Source: Gnetum montanum (Eukaryota; Streptophyta; Gnetopsida; Gnetales; Gnetaceae). Taken from it: 64,000 nucleotides of DNA. A program made the translations under genes and the position numbers. Below the pieces are notes generated by a model that was not told where the DNA came from, made no database searches, and saw nothing but the letters and a program-made list of their open reading frames with translations. The stretch lies in the NCBI GenBank assembly GCA_015680685.1, contig MNCI01021396.1:271242-335241 (forward strand). The letters are read 5' to 3'. Position 1 is the stretch's first letter; the number at the start of each line of letters is the position of its first letter. This document shows positions 35,960-46,639 of the stretch, piece after piece.

Positions 35960-36990
35960 ATGTAATAAGGCTTTAGATAGGAATGGTTAACTAGATTGAC
36001 CAATTCATTTCCATTCATGTTTGAAACTTTGAAGGCTTCATTTCATAGGCCTTGATGATTAGGAAAGTCCCTTTCTAGTTGGCTGAGAACTTGTCTATAT
36101 GCTCGCAAATAATCTTGAGGACAAGGTTCCCCTTCTTGATCTTCTATTTGTTTAGGTCATGGTGATTTTGTTGCTTCTACCTCTTTTGATAGCATATGAT
36201 GTGAACAAGTGTTTATATTCATTGTTGCTCCACTGAATCTAGGTCAATAGTATGCAACTCCTTGTTTTGCTAATCATTGATGAAGTTTGATAGGGCTACT
36301 CTAAGTGATAAAACCTATAATTTAAGAGGAAAAATAGCTTCAAATCCATAAACCAAGGTATACAAGGTTACATCAGTTATAGTTCGATAGCTCAATCAAT
36401 ATGTCTAAAGTGCTTGGACAAGTCCCTTATGCCACTTGCATCTACTATTATTTAGCATCTTTTTAAGGAAGTTTATAATGGTCTTGTTGCTAGCTTCAAC
36501 TTGTCCATTGGCTTGAGGATAGTATGCTGACAAAAAGGAAAGCTTGATGCCTAGGTCTTGATAAAAGACTTATGTTTCTTGGATACTAAACTATGTTCCA
36601 TTATCTATGACTATAGTAAGAGGTATGCCAAAATGGGCTAGTACATTATCTAGTATGAATTTCAAACTTGTCAAGGGAATAGCTTCAACCCACTTTGTAA
36701 AGTATTCAGTTGCAATGATGATGAAGTTATTCCTTATGAAAGATTTCAGCATTATAACTCCAATGATGGCAAGTCCCCATTTTTGAAATGGCCAGGTTAT
36801 CTAAGTAGTGTGTAACTTAGTTGGTGGCACATGTATCAGGTTGCTATGCTATTGGAAAGTGTCACAAGTCTTAATCTTCTACAAGTAGTTGCTTTTTATA
36901 TAAGGCTAGTAATAGCCTAGTCACCTAATTTTATTGGCCATGACTCTAAGTCCTATATGTCCTCCACATACACCTTCATGAACTTGCTTA
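35960..36990 (-). pseudogene. Element C integrase
   Basis: The best-kept integrase in the window. The zinc-binding end reads EVHEGVCGGHIG near 36990-36950 and CDTF near 36870. The core has TEYFTKWVEAIPLTS near 36720-36680, IPLTIVIDNG near 36630-36590 (catalytic Asp present), and YYPQANGQVEASNK near 36530-36486. The C-terminal module has KGNLVLKIICEHIDKFSANW near 36145-36080. Order and spacing match Tat integrases. Stops are few in the core but frequent on either side. Confidence 0.75.
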
Positions 36991-36999
36991 AGGAATGTG

Positions 37000-38340
37000 T
37001 AGGCTTTGGTTTTGCCTAAGCACACTAACAATATGCCATCATAGGACCATTAACATAATATGTTATCAACTATGATGACATACTATTTTGATCCTTTAAG
37101 TACAAAATCCTTTTGACAAGTAGTCAAGCCTTATGGAGATTCACCATGCATTAGGTAAAACTTGATATTTTTATACGACTCTTTTTGAGAAGTAGTGTTG
37201 ATAAAGGCTATAGAGTCACCTTTAGTATTCTACTTGATCGAAATAGCATAGTTCACGGTTAAGGAAGGTAACTTGCTAAATACATTAGGCATCATACTAA
37301 TGACACTGGCTAATGTGTTCTCGATATGGGGCATATGTTGGATACCAACATCTATAAATTGTTGCATTAGTTTCTTACCTAAGTCACAATAGGATTACAA
37401 ATGTTTGGCTTTACATGTGTAAACCTCTATTACTTGGTTAACCAAGTGTTACAAATCACCTTTAATCATTAGGTGTTTGACTCCTTGGTTGTGGGCTATC
37501 ATCATTTCCCTAATTAATCCTTCATACTCTGCCATGTTGTTGGTATATGAAAATTCAAAATGATAGACAAAGGATTAGATTTTACCATAAGGTGATGTTA
37601 TGATGGTAGCATCACTGGACCCATGCATGATTGAAGCTTCATCAAAGTGCATGATTGCCTCATAGTACTCAAGTACTTTGCTAACAATGTTGACATGCTC
37701 ATCAATGAATTGAGGGTCAATGGCTGCATGGTATTGTACCTAGGAGATGGTAAGTTGTGTAACTATAGCTTGACCTTTCATTAAGGCTTGAGAAATGTAA
37801 TGAAGTTCAAACTCGACTATTATGGCTTTCCAACAAGCTATACACTACTTTCATAGATATTAGTCATTATCACACTAGGCACATTATCCTTGTAAATGAC
37901 ATTGACTTGGCTTGTAAAGAAGTAGTATCTCCACTTCTTCAATGAGAAGACTAGGGCTAGACAATNGGTAGTATCTCCACTTATTCAATGAGAAGACTAG
38001 GGCTAGAAAATACTTATCCAATTTAGTGTATTGGATCTCATAGGAAATTAATGCATGGATTAGGAGGTATACTGAAAACTCCACTCCATCATATCATTTC
38101 TAACAAGGTAGAGAGGTAATGGATGTATTAGATATGACAAGGTATATGTAAAAAGGTTTATCCTTTTGTGTTAGATAGACTGTGGGTAGTTGTGCCAACT
38201 CTTGCTTAAGGTTTCCAAAGGCTTCTTGGAATTAAGTCACCCACTCATAATAAACTTCCTTCTTAAGAAAGTGTTGCATGGTTTGTAATTTATCTGCAAG
38301 CCTAGTTATGAACCTATAGATAAATTTTAATCTACCTTGC
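37000..38340 (-). pseudogene. Element C RNase H region (tandem RNase H domains)
   Basis: The archaeal-type RNase H is clear at about 37665-37440: MHFDEASIMHGSSDA, then YTNNMAEYEGLIREMMIAHN. This is the second RNase H diagnostic of Tat. The first, between 38340 and 37700, is degraded and contains the single-N join at 37966 with a duplicated 45-bp segment, so its length may be an assembly error. RNase H removes the RNA template strand during reverse transcription. Confidence 0.65.
37921..38011. other. Single-N gap flanked by a 45-bp near-identical duplication
   Basis: 37921-37965 and 37967-38011 are almost the same (both contain GTATCTCCACTT, then CAATGAGAAGACTAGGGCTAG); three bases differ. 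N is at 37966. This looks like two contig ends that overlap but were joined with an N. Confidence 0.85.
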
Positions 38341-38345
38341 AATTC

Positions 38346-39140
38346 CTAATGCTCCTTAAGGTTAGTTGGTACTGCTAAGTTGGATATGGCCTTAACATTA
38401 TCAAGATCAACACATATTCCTACTTTAGATACTACTAATCCAATCATCTTACTAGTTTTAATACCAAAGACACACTTCTTGGGATTAAGCCTAAGCTCAT
38501 ACTTGAGAAATTGCTTCAATGCAAGGTCAAGGTCATGTGCATGATCACTAGTAATTTTGGATTTAATAGCTATATCATCCACATAATCATTAAGCAATCC
38601 TAGCATGTAATTACTAAAGATGTATGTCATTTCTTATTAATAAGTTGTGCTTATGTTCTTTAGACCATAGGGCATCATGGTGTAATAAAAGGTTCTCCAT
38701 GGATTCATGAAGGTCATACAAAGGTGATTCTCCAAGTTAATCCTAACTTGGTTGTATCCCAAGAACCCCTCCATGAAGGATAGCAAGGCATGTCTAGTCA
38801 TGGTATTAATAAGTTGATCAATACTGGGGAAAGGAAAATCATCCTTGATAGTTGCCTTATTCAAGTCTTGGAAATTAATATAAATGTGTATACTTCCATT
38901 TTTCTTAGGGACTATCACTATGTTGGATACCCATTTCACATAAGTGATAGCTCGAATGAAACCAAATTGATATAGTTTCATGATTTCATCACTTACTACC
39001 ATGGCTAAATCTAGTCTAATCTTACAAAATTTTTGCTTAACGAGTTTGATACTAGGCATGGATCAAGACCTGACATATCTTCATATGACTAGGAAAAGAT
39101 CTTAATGTTGTTGTGGAGGACCTTGGTGATGTCTTGAGCC
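38346..39140 (-). pseudogene. Element C reverse transcriptase (Tat)
   Basis: Two adjacent open stretches (39059-38637 and 38630-38346) in different frames, so one frameshift or stop separates them. RT blocks: SYEDMSGLDP near 39100, VSNIVIVPKKNGSIHIY, FQDLNKATIKDDFPFPSIDQ, ALLSFMEGFLGYNQVRI and MMPYGLKN. The catalytic YVDD is intact at 38585-38574, followed by LRLNPKKCVFGIKTSKMIG. It is the longest near-intact domain in the window, about 235 codons. It lacks the rest of a working polyprotein. Confidence 0.8.
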
Positions 39141-39162
39141 TATTGAGGGTCTAGTAAGAAAC

Positions 39163-39463
39163 TTAGTTTTAGTGTTTTCTCCTCACCACTATGTGTCATA
39201 ATAGGAACCTCAACTACAGGGTCCTCAGTAATGTCACTAGTCTCAAGGTCAAGGGTTTACACTAGGTTTTATAATTACTTAAGAGGTTTCTCTATTAAGG
39301 CTATGTGGTTGACAAGATTCTCAAGCTCAAGATCTAAGTGATTAAGGTCAATGAATCGTTCAACATCACCATGAGATGTACTTAGGTTCAAAGGTAAGCT
39401 AATTTTCTTCCAAGTATTCATACTCCATTCTTGAATATCAACCATAAGCACATTAAGTGGCAC
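39163..39463 (-). pseudogene. Element C pre-RT linker
   Basis: A 62-codon open stretch (39463-39275) starting MPLNVLMVDIQEWSM, followed by broken sequence leading to the SYEDM motif of the RT. Position fits the segment between protease and RT in Tat pol; the protease itself is not seen to the right. Confidence 0.4.
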
Positions 39464-39464
39464 C

Positions 39465-40140
39465 TATGTGATAAAATGAGTAGTTAACACCAAAATAATG
39501 TAAACTACTTTAGAAATTATACATGAATAATCCAAAACATGTTACATCAATGGTCAAATAGGGTTCAAACAATGTTACTAAAGGTTATAAGAGGTAGGCT
39601 AAAACAAAAAAAGAAAAAAAAAAAGGCCAAGAAAGGTCAAATGAAGGCCAAATGATTGTATAATATCATCAAATGAAGGTTAAATGATGGTAAAATCCCA
39701 TCAAATAATGTTAAACATGGCTAAAACATGTTCAACAAAGGTTAGGGAAAAAAAAGGCAAAGTAAATAAGGTAAACTACAGGCAAACTATCCCAAATGAT
39801 GACAAATGAGGCCAAATGATGGTTGAATCCCATCAAATGATGTTCTGGAGAGTCAAACAAGATCATAGTGATGTTCAATGATGTTAATTAATCTCACACC
39901 AAGTTAAATAAGATCAAAAGATTTCAAATGGTAGAAACATTTGATTGAATAATGCTAAATGATGCTAAAATGACCAAAATCAAGATAAATGACATCAAAT
40001 GATAGGGCAATGAAGTTCCTTAATGCATAAAAAGGTCAAATAATGTGAAGACACAATGGAATAATGCCAAACTAGTCGAGGTCGGAAACATGGAGTAAAA
40101 TATGATCAATATGCATCAATTAGGGTCAGATTTTGCTAGT
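39465..40140. repeat. Minisatellite-like region of AAATGATG words
   Basis: Words such as CAAATGATG, CAAATGAAGG and TCAAATAATG recur dozens of times without a fixed period. There is no coding signal. It lies between the 190-bp array and the pol of element C and may be its degraded leader. Confidence 0.5.
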
Positions 40141-40249
40141 TTTAGCCCTTAGTGGGTCATTGTGTGAGGCTACATGGTTAATGGGGAAATTTGGGTACTT
40201 CAGGAGGTCATTTTAAGATGGCTTAAATGCTAAAATAAGATTGCATTTA

Positions 40250-41500
40250 CGAAGTACATTGGACCCATGCTTGATCCACGTTGGCTAGCATTGATGGGAT
40301 AATATTTGGAATGTCTCTTATTAAAATGTGGGTTTTAGGGATTGTTATGGCCAGTTTTTGGATTTTCATGATCTAAATTTTTAGCATAGTGGGTTAGGAG
40401 TAAATTTTGATCAACTTTGGTGTTAATTTGACCCTCTATAACCTATAAATGATACCTAGGACTACTATCCACATTGGGACTACACTGGCTAGCATAGCCT
40501 CAATGTGATTCCATGAAAAAGATTAATTTGTGACATTCTAAGGTTAAAATTTGTGTCCAATTGACTTCCCAAGATAGCACAAGTGCATCAGGGTTGTGAA
40601 TTAATTAATTAAAGGCTAAAAGAAGGCCTCTAGAAGTGAAGTTTGGTATCATACCCCACTAGACTACATTGGCCAAAGTAGTTGGAGGTGTCCTTTGTGT
40701 GGATCAATGGAATTTAGGCTTTTGGTGATCAAAACATGGTCAAATTATAGTAGGCTTGAATATTTCAAAATCCTAGCATTCTCCAATTAGGTTTTAGGCT
40801 ATTTTGAATGTGATAATGCTAGTAAAATCTTCCTAGAACCCTAGCTATGCTAGAGCCATGCTGGCCAACATGGTTTTGGTCCTTCCCAATGTAGTTACAC
40901 TTGATTTTTAATTTTTTAGTGAGTTTTTTATGGAAAATTGACCAAGCTTTCATGTTCTCATGGTTGTTGATATTCATGGCTTGGGTTTTAGCTTATCATT
41001 GCCAATTTTAAAGGCTATTTGAGCCATAATATGGCCATACCCACTAGACTACATTGGCCAGCATAGTCCAAACATGAATGGAGGTAATGTGATGAATGTT
41101 TGTCATTTTTAACTTAATTTCTTAGTTTTGGATGTCTTTGATGGCTCCTACATGGTTCTAGGATTGGGATGATGCATTGGAATATCGATTTATCTTTTTT
41201 ATGGTCTATTTTTAGGTTTTCATGGAGCATCCACATTAGGACCATGTTGTCTAGCATGGATGGAGGCTTCTCTAGTATGGTAAGGGGGGTTAAAATGAGA
41301 TTTGACTTATTTTTCCTCATTTTTTGGTGTACTAAAATTACCAGAGGATCTAGGAAGGTTTGAAGGCTAGGTTTCACCACTTTGAAGATTTTCAAATGCT
41401 TAAATAATTTCCACAAGGGTCAAAATCTAAGAAGCCATGTTGTGGCCATGCTAGCTAGTATGTGTTGGCACATTTTGGCCATTTCATGGAATAGGTTGGC
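40250..41500. repeat. ~190-bp tandem array, left part
   Basis: A block of the form ACTACATTGGCCAGCATAG recurs at about 40268, 40478, 40664, 40862, 41052, 41238 and 41440, that is every 186-210 bp. Between blocks there are further shared phrases ending in GGTTTTAGGnnTTTTG or CCTAGAACC-like words. Units are strongly diverged. It lies in the leader of element C. Confidence 0.6.
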
Positions 41501-41857
41501 ATGATAAAATTGATTAAAGGTTTTTACAGTGTAAGAATTGAGAATTGGATGTCACAGTAATGTTTATTGACAACAAAAGTAGAGACACTGGTAAAAGGAA
41601 ATTTGTCAAACACTTTGTATATACTCTGCATTTGAATCAGCAATGAAAACTAGAAAAACAAGAATAGGTTATGAGCAACAGTTTTAGAAGAAAGACAAGC
41701 ATCAAGAATATATCAAAATCTTGCCAATATTAGCACCCAAATCATACAACAGCTTTCCTAATTCACAAATTGAATAAAACAAATTTAAAGAGAGAAAGCA
41801 ATTAGGACATAGCTGGGGGCGGGGTTTGTTTTTATCTAGTTTATTTTTTGGTGGTTC

Positions 41858-42562
41858 ATGTCAAAGTCTAATATGTTCCATGGCGAGGGCAATTGGAATT
41901 TGGTGACTACTGTAGAATTTGAGAGCAACACTAATAATTTCGAGAAAGTAGTCATGATGCACTCTAATGTCACATCTGTGGCCTCCAACGAGGCCGCTAG
42001 CGTCTCGTCTATGCACAACAGTGGCGTCCATCAGTAGTAGCAGCCACCACCGCTGCCAGTGGCACCAAAGCACAAGCATAATCTACCTGACATGCCTAAC
42101 CCAGAGGCGGAGGTGATTGTGTTGTCACCCAAGACTCTGATGGAGACCAACAGATGCATGTGCAAGATATGCCAGAAGGGTTTCCAGCAAGACTAGAACT
42201 TGCAACTGCACCGACGCAGCCACAACCTACCCTGGAAGCTGAGGCAACACACTAGCAAGGAAGTGCACAAGCGCATCTACATCTGTCCTAAGCCCAACTG
42301 CATTCACCATGACCCGACGTGAGCTTTGGGTGACCTCACTAACATCAAGAAGCACTTCTACAAAAAGCATGGTGAGAAGAAGTGGAAGTGCAAAAGGTGC
42401 TCCAAGAGCTACACCATCTAGTCTAACTGGAAGGCCTACTCTAAGACTTGCGACACTTGCGAGTACTGTTGCAACTGCGACACCCTCTTCTCTAGGAGAG
42501 ATAGCTTCATCATGCATAGGGTGTTCTGTGACACATTAGCAGAGGAAACTGCCAAGGTTATA
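41858..42562 (+). pseudogene. INDETERMINATE-DOMAIN (IDD) C2H2 zinc-finger transcription factor pseudogene
   Basis: IDD proteins are plant-specific nuclear DNA-binding regulators. One uninterrupted frame of about 235 codons carries the whole ID domain in order: a basic start then NLPDMPNPEAEVIVLSPKTL (codons about 77-95); finger 1 with C102, C105, H118, H122 and the HNLPWKL linker; finger 2 with C143, C148, H166, H171; finger 3 with C178, C181, C198 but Tyr instead of His at 194; finger 4 with C205, C207, H220, C224. Stops at codons 60, 61, 113, 155 and 188 are TAG, TAG, TAG, TGA, TAG, each one C-to-T step from CAG or CGA. There are no frameshifts and no introns, although IDD genes normally have introns in this domain, so it is probably a retrocopy. 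The sequence ends before the variable C-terminal half. It is much more GC-rich than its surroundings. Confidence 0.9.
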
Positions 42563-43099
42563 AAAAAAAATACCATACTAGAAAATGGTGAAATTATTCA
42601 TTTCTTTGTTGTAGGTCAGAAGCTTGATGAAAAACAGCAATGAGAAGACATGAAATATTAAACATAAACCCTAAGGCAAAGCTTAGCCACACAACGAAAA
42701 TGTTTTCACGTTTGGATTCTTGCAATGATGAACCTGCAAACAGAAATTGCAAACATAGCAACGCCTGATGCCAATGCGTATCATTACCAATCCATCAAGT
42801 GCGGCTATAGAAACACAAAGACACAGTGAGATAGTTGCACAACTGAATCAGTGGAATGACATTTCTTCTACGGAAGATATGGAAGATCGTGGACGTGGCT
42901 AGGAGATTAGTTGCAGGGACTTAGTATCTAAGCTCAGTATCAAACCAATCGGGAGATTATTTAGCTGATGAATCATGGTTATGGCTTATTCTGAAGAAAA
43001 CCGTCCTCGCTGAAAGCAAGAAAAAAACCTAAACACATGAAATCTAAGTACCAAAATAAAGTTCCAATTTCGTATGGTTTGGTGGTTTCATAATTTCTC
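42563..43099 (+). other. Non-coding stretch between IDD pseudogene and LTR-like segment
   Basis: Starts with a run of nine A. No open frame of note. It might include decayed IDD 3' sequence, but I see no match to the conserved C-terminal IDD motifs. Confidence 0.4.
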
Positions 43100-43400
43100 A
43101 TGTGCAACAAAAATAAAATGAAAATTGTATGGAGCGCTTATTGCAATGGCCATCATGGTGACTAAGGTTAAATGGATTAAATAAGATAGAGATCTTGGCT
43201 TTATTTCCTAAAATTATCTAATAGGTTGTGACTTCTTATGAAAGAAATATTTGTAAAGACATGTGCCAATGTTAGCATGATTTTCTCCTAACTTCATGTA
43301 TAAGTTATAACTTCCTAACTTGTTGGAAAAGTTATAACTTCCTTACTTGGGAAAGAAGTTACCCAAGATATTTTGTAATATCTAACTATCTATGAGACCC

Positions 43401-43407
43401 TATAAAA
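43401..43407 (+). promoter_or_regulatory. TATA box of the LTR-like repeat
   Basis: TATAAAA after GAGACCC, in the usual LTR context (AGACCCTATAAAAAGG). The G-rich tract starts 31 bp downstream. Confidence 0.65.
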
Positions 43408-43431
43408 AGGCTTCAAGGGTCTTGGTGGCAA

Positions 43432-43458
43432 GGGGGGAGGGGGGGAGGTGGGGGTGGG
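43432..43458 (+). other. G-rich tract, potential G-quadruplex
   Basis: Runs of 6, 7, 5 and 3 G separated by A, AGGT and T in a window that is otherwise G-poor. This fits the four-G-run rule for an intramolecular quadruplex. It lies where transcription from the TATA box would begin. Confidence 0.7.
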
Positions 43459-44283
43459 AAGAGCATTTGTAAAGAAGACATTGTGAAAGATTACTTGTAA
43501 GATGACTTGTTAAAGACAACATTTCAGGCTCTTTGTTATAGTCTTGTGTGTTGTGCTTATTTTTATTCTATTTAAATTGTTTAGCTAGTGGTTTAGATAG
43601 TATCATGCTAAGAAAGTAATTTTGGGATTTTTAGATTGCTCTTATTGTTCTTATTGCATGATAGAAAATTTCTATTAAAATTTTTCCATAGAAGAACTTG
43701 TGTTTGAAAGCCTTAAGAGCATTTTAGTAGTGAATTTTATTATTGTGCACTGTATAAGAACCACTATTGAGATTGTTGTAAGAGAGCCTCTACATGTAGT
43801 CAAGCCGTTGAATGATTCAATAGTCAAGAGGTTCCAAAAATCTTTGGTATTTTGATAGGACCAGAATACCTTCTTTTATCTTTAAAGTGAATCTCTGTGG
43901 TGTTTCAATCATAAATTATCAAGTCTTTTGAAGGTTTTGTTGAATTCAATTGTTGACATCCATTATCTAGCCAAAATAGAGTCTAGTACATGATAGTTTA
44001 TGTAGCAATTTGTTTTTGGTAGTATAGTAGGGTTGTCTTGAAGAAATTCTTATTTGAGCCTTGGAAGTTTGAAAAATTCGTAGTTATTGAATTTTGGATA
44101 GCTTTATTGCGAAGTTTTTACTCGTATCATTTTACCTTGTTTAAACATTTGAGATCTTTACACAAATCTACTTTCTTTTTCTCTTCTTTCTATTTCCATT
44201 GAATCTCGCTCTATTTCTAGTTTTCTTGTGGAACTATCTCTTTCTCTAGGGAAAATTAGAAGTAGATTCGTAGAGTTTTGCTC

Positions 44284-44377
44284 AATGTTTTTTGCAAAAC
44301 TTTATTTGTTACAAGTAGGTATTATAAGGNTAATGTTTTTTGCAAAACTTTATTTGTTACAAGTAGGTATTATAAGG
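44284..44377. other. Single-N gap flanked by an exact 46-bp duplication
   Basis: 44284-44329 and 44332-44377 are identical (both begin AATGTTTTTTGCAAAAC and end TTATAAGG); N at 44330. Copy 1 of the repeat (about 92-139) has this segment once, so the second is most likely an assembly artefact. Confidence 0.9.
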
Positions 44378-44649
44378 ACCGCATAGACTAAGAAATTGAA
44401 TAGAATAGGAACTCTGAACAACTCATAGTACTTTGCAAAGATTGGCTAAATCTCCTTAAGATAAGTCATTTATAGTTTTACACACAACCCAATCATTTCA
44501 TTTTTCACAATAGCACACACACATACTCACATTAACTACTGAGTCTATTTGGAGGTATCTGGGCCTTGGTGTTGCCAGAGACCAGCAAGCACCTAAATCC
44601 TGTTCGAGGACACTCGTTGGCAGTCGCGTCCTAAACGGTTGCCAATAGT

Positions 44650-45560
44650 ATAATAGGAGGTTTTCTAGCATACTTAAATATAATTGGTTTTGAAATCTTT
44701 TGTTATGTTCTTGGAGGTTCCTGAGATCCTAGGAAGGTGTGAAGGTTAAGATGCAACATTTGGAAGGTCATTTCTAGCATTTGATGATCAAACAACACCC
44801 AACCATGCTGGTCAACATGGTTGGGGTATCTGGTAGTGTGGTTCCAATGTTATAGTGAGGTTTTCTTGATTGTTTCTTGGTTATTTGACAATTTATGATT
44901 CCTAGAGACTTTGAGAAGGTGTAGAGGTTAAGAAATGTAACTTTGAAGACTATTTATGGCTTTTGATGATCAAACCCCTACTAACCACACTATGACTACG
45001 CTAGCTAATGTGGTTGGGATGCCCCCAACATGGTTCACCCAAGAAAATGGATTTTTGACACTTTTTGTTGGGTTTCAAGAGCTTTTGATGCTACTGAAGG
45101 CTTTGGCTAGGTTCTAGGATTTGGAGTGATCATTCTAAAGTCAATTTGAGGCTTGGTTACTATTTGAAACCTCCATCCCATTTGGGACTATGCTAGCTAG
45201 TGTAGTTGGGATCATGGCTAGTGTAGTTACCCAAAATGACTAATGTTGCTAAGGGTTTTGACTTTTCTTAGTGTTTAGTATCTTTCAATGTGTCAATGTC
45301 CAATTTCCAATTTTGGTATAGTTGGTTTTGTCTTCAATGTGTCATGAACGAATGGATAGGGGGTAGGTTTTGGCAATAATTAAGGTTTGGAAGACATCCC
45401 AAGGCTTTTTAGGTGGTTAACCCTAGTGTAGTTCTAATTAAAATGAAAAAATCCTATTATATTAGGATTTTTAATGGTTTATTTGGGAGGCACTTGGTGG
45501 GGCCCATCAAATTTAAAATTAATTTTCCCACTAACCCAGTGTAGCTTTGACCTTCTAATT
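44650..45560. repeat. ~190-bp tandem array, right part
   Basis: The same block as in 40250-41500 recurs at about 44801, 44990, 45185 and, weaker, 45420. Shared phrases include TTTTGATGATCAAAC and GGTTGGGnT. It continues the array after the insertion at about 41560-44647. Confidence 0.55.
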
Positions 45561-46639
45561 ATGAAACAGAGTCATGTGGAAGTTGTGTGGATATCTTGGG
45601 AATGTGGTTTTGACAAGCAATGGATAAGCTTGGACATAATTCTTACATATCAATTTTACTAAATCCAGTTTTTCTAACCTATCTTCAACAAATAGTGCAT
45701 AGAATCAAAGCTTCTACATCAATCTTAGCTTCAATCCCACCCGTCCCCAACATTGTTTAGCTAGAACCCACCAGGGAGTAGTGCAGTTGTAAGGAGATTG
45801 AAGTATTTTGGAAGTTTCTGACATTGTTGATCAAAGATGTCAAAGAGAAGGGTGGCTACAAGTAAAATTGTAGCTTTAGAGGAGGTAGAAGCTACCACCA
45901 AAGGGCTTTTGCACATACCACAATCTCTACTAAGGAAAAGATCCTCCACTATGACTACTAGGTCATGGTTATGTGTCTACTATGTTTTTTAGCTTTATGG
46001 GCCATTGATGTTGAATTATAAATTTTGTTTTAAGTTGTTTTGTGTGTTTTTACTATTTTCTTTGAATGCCAGTTTTGTTTTTATATGAAAATAGTAGAGA
46101 ATTTTTGGTTTATGAGGTTATGGGTTTGTTTTTTATTATTTACTTGTTAAACTAGTGGTTGAATTACTTATTTTTCAATTATAGTTATTTTTTATAAATC
46201 CTTCCATAAGTAGTACATAGTGGAATTTTTGGTTTTTTCACTACTTTACCCCTCAAAACTAGGTAGAATTAACACTGCAAGAAACTTTTTCTGCCAATGT
46301 CCCAGCTTCTTGGGGATGTCCAGGGCCATCTTGGAGGGTTTGGCATTAATTTTGAACTTTTTTAAAAAATTAATATTTTTTTCTCAATGACTTGCTATAT
46401 CTATTTTTCTACATTTTAGGTTTTACATGAAATTTCAACGTATTTTTAGGTTGTTTTGTGAATTTTTCCTAGGCCTCATACTGTAACATTGATATTAAAT
46501 TTTGTTGAATTTTTTTGTATGCATAGTACTTAAAATATTTATGTTAATTGCTCAATATAGTTGTAGTTTTGCCTAGTATAGTTAACTATCCAATACAAGT
46601 GGGAAAACATTGTAGTTCCTAAAAAATTTGATCACTGGA
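45561..46639 (-). other. No recognisable gene; probable element C leader
   Basis: Between the array and the 5' LTR. Contains short frames only; T-rich around 46080-46200. PBS not identified. Confidence 0.4.

Larger units (their letters stand above)
43100..44647 (+). repeat. LTR-type repeat, copy 2, with promoter features
   Basis: The last 450 bp match 1-407. Upstream lies a U3-like promoter: TATAAAAAGG at 43401 preceded by ACTTCCT/AAGTTATAA direct repeats near 43305-43345, then a G-rich tract. It ends at the same place as copy 1. The left end is not defined because copy 1 is cut by the window. Orientation is plus. No internal retrotransposon genes are attached, so it may be a solo LTR or the 3' LTR of an element that includes the IDD copy. 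Confidence 0.55.

Noticed and set aside
42227-42517. A 96-codon open frame on the minus strand
   Set aside because: It is antisense to the IDD zinc-finger domain; the GC-rich conserved codons create it by chance.
42557-42614. A 58-bp GT...AG intron after the IDD domain
   Set aside because: It starts GTTATA and ends TTGTTGTAG, but it is shorter than usual plant introns and no conserved coding sequence follows.
44575-44647. A lysine-type PBS (CGAACAGGA on the minus strand of the LTR-like repeat)
   Set aside because: Only about eight bases match and the strand disagrees with the TATA box orientation.
41555-44652. A 5-bp target duplication (CAGTA / TAGTA) around the 3.1 kb insert in the array
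   Set aside because: It needs one mismatch and does not line up with a TG...CA terminus on the left, so I do not claim exact borders.
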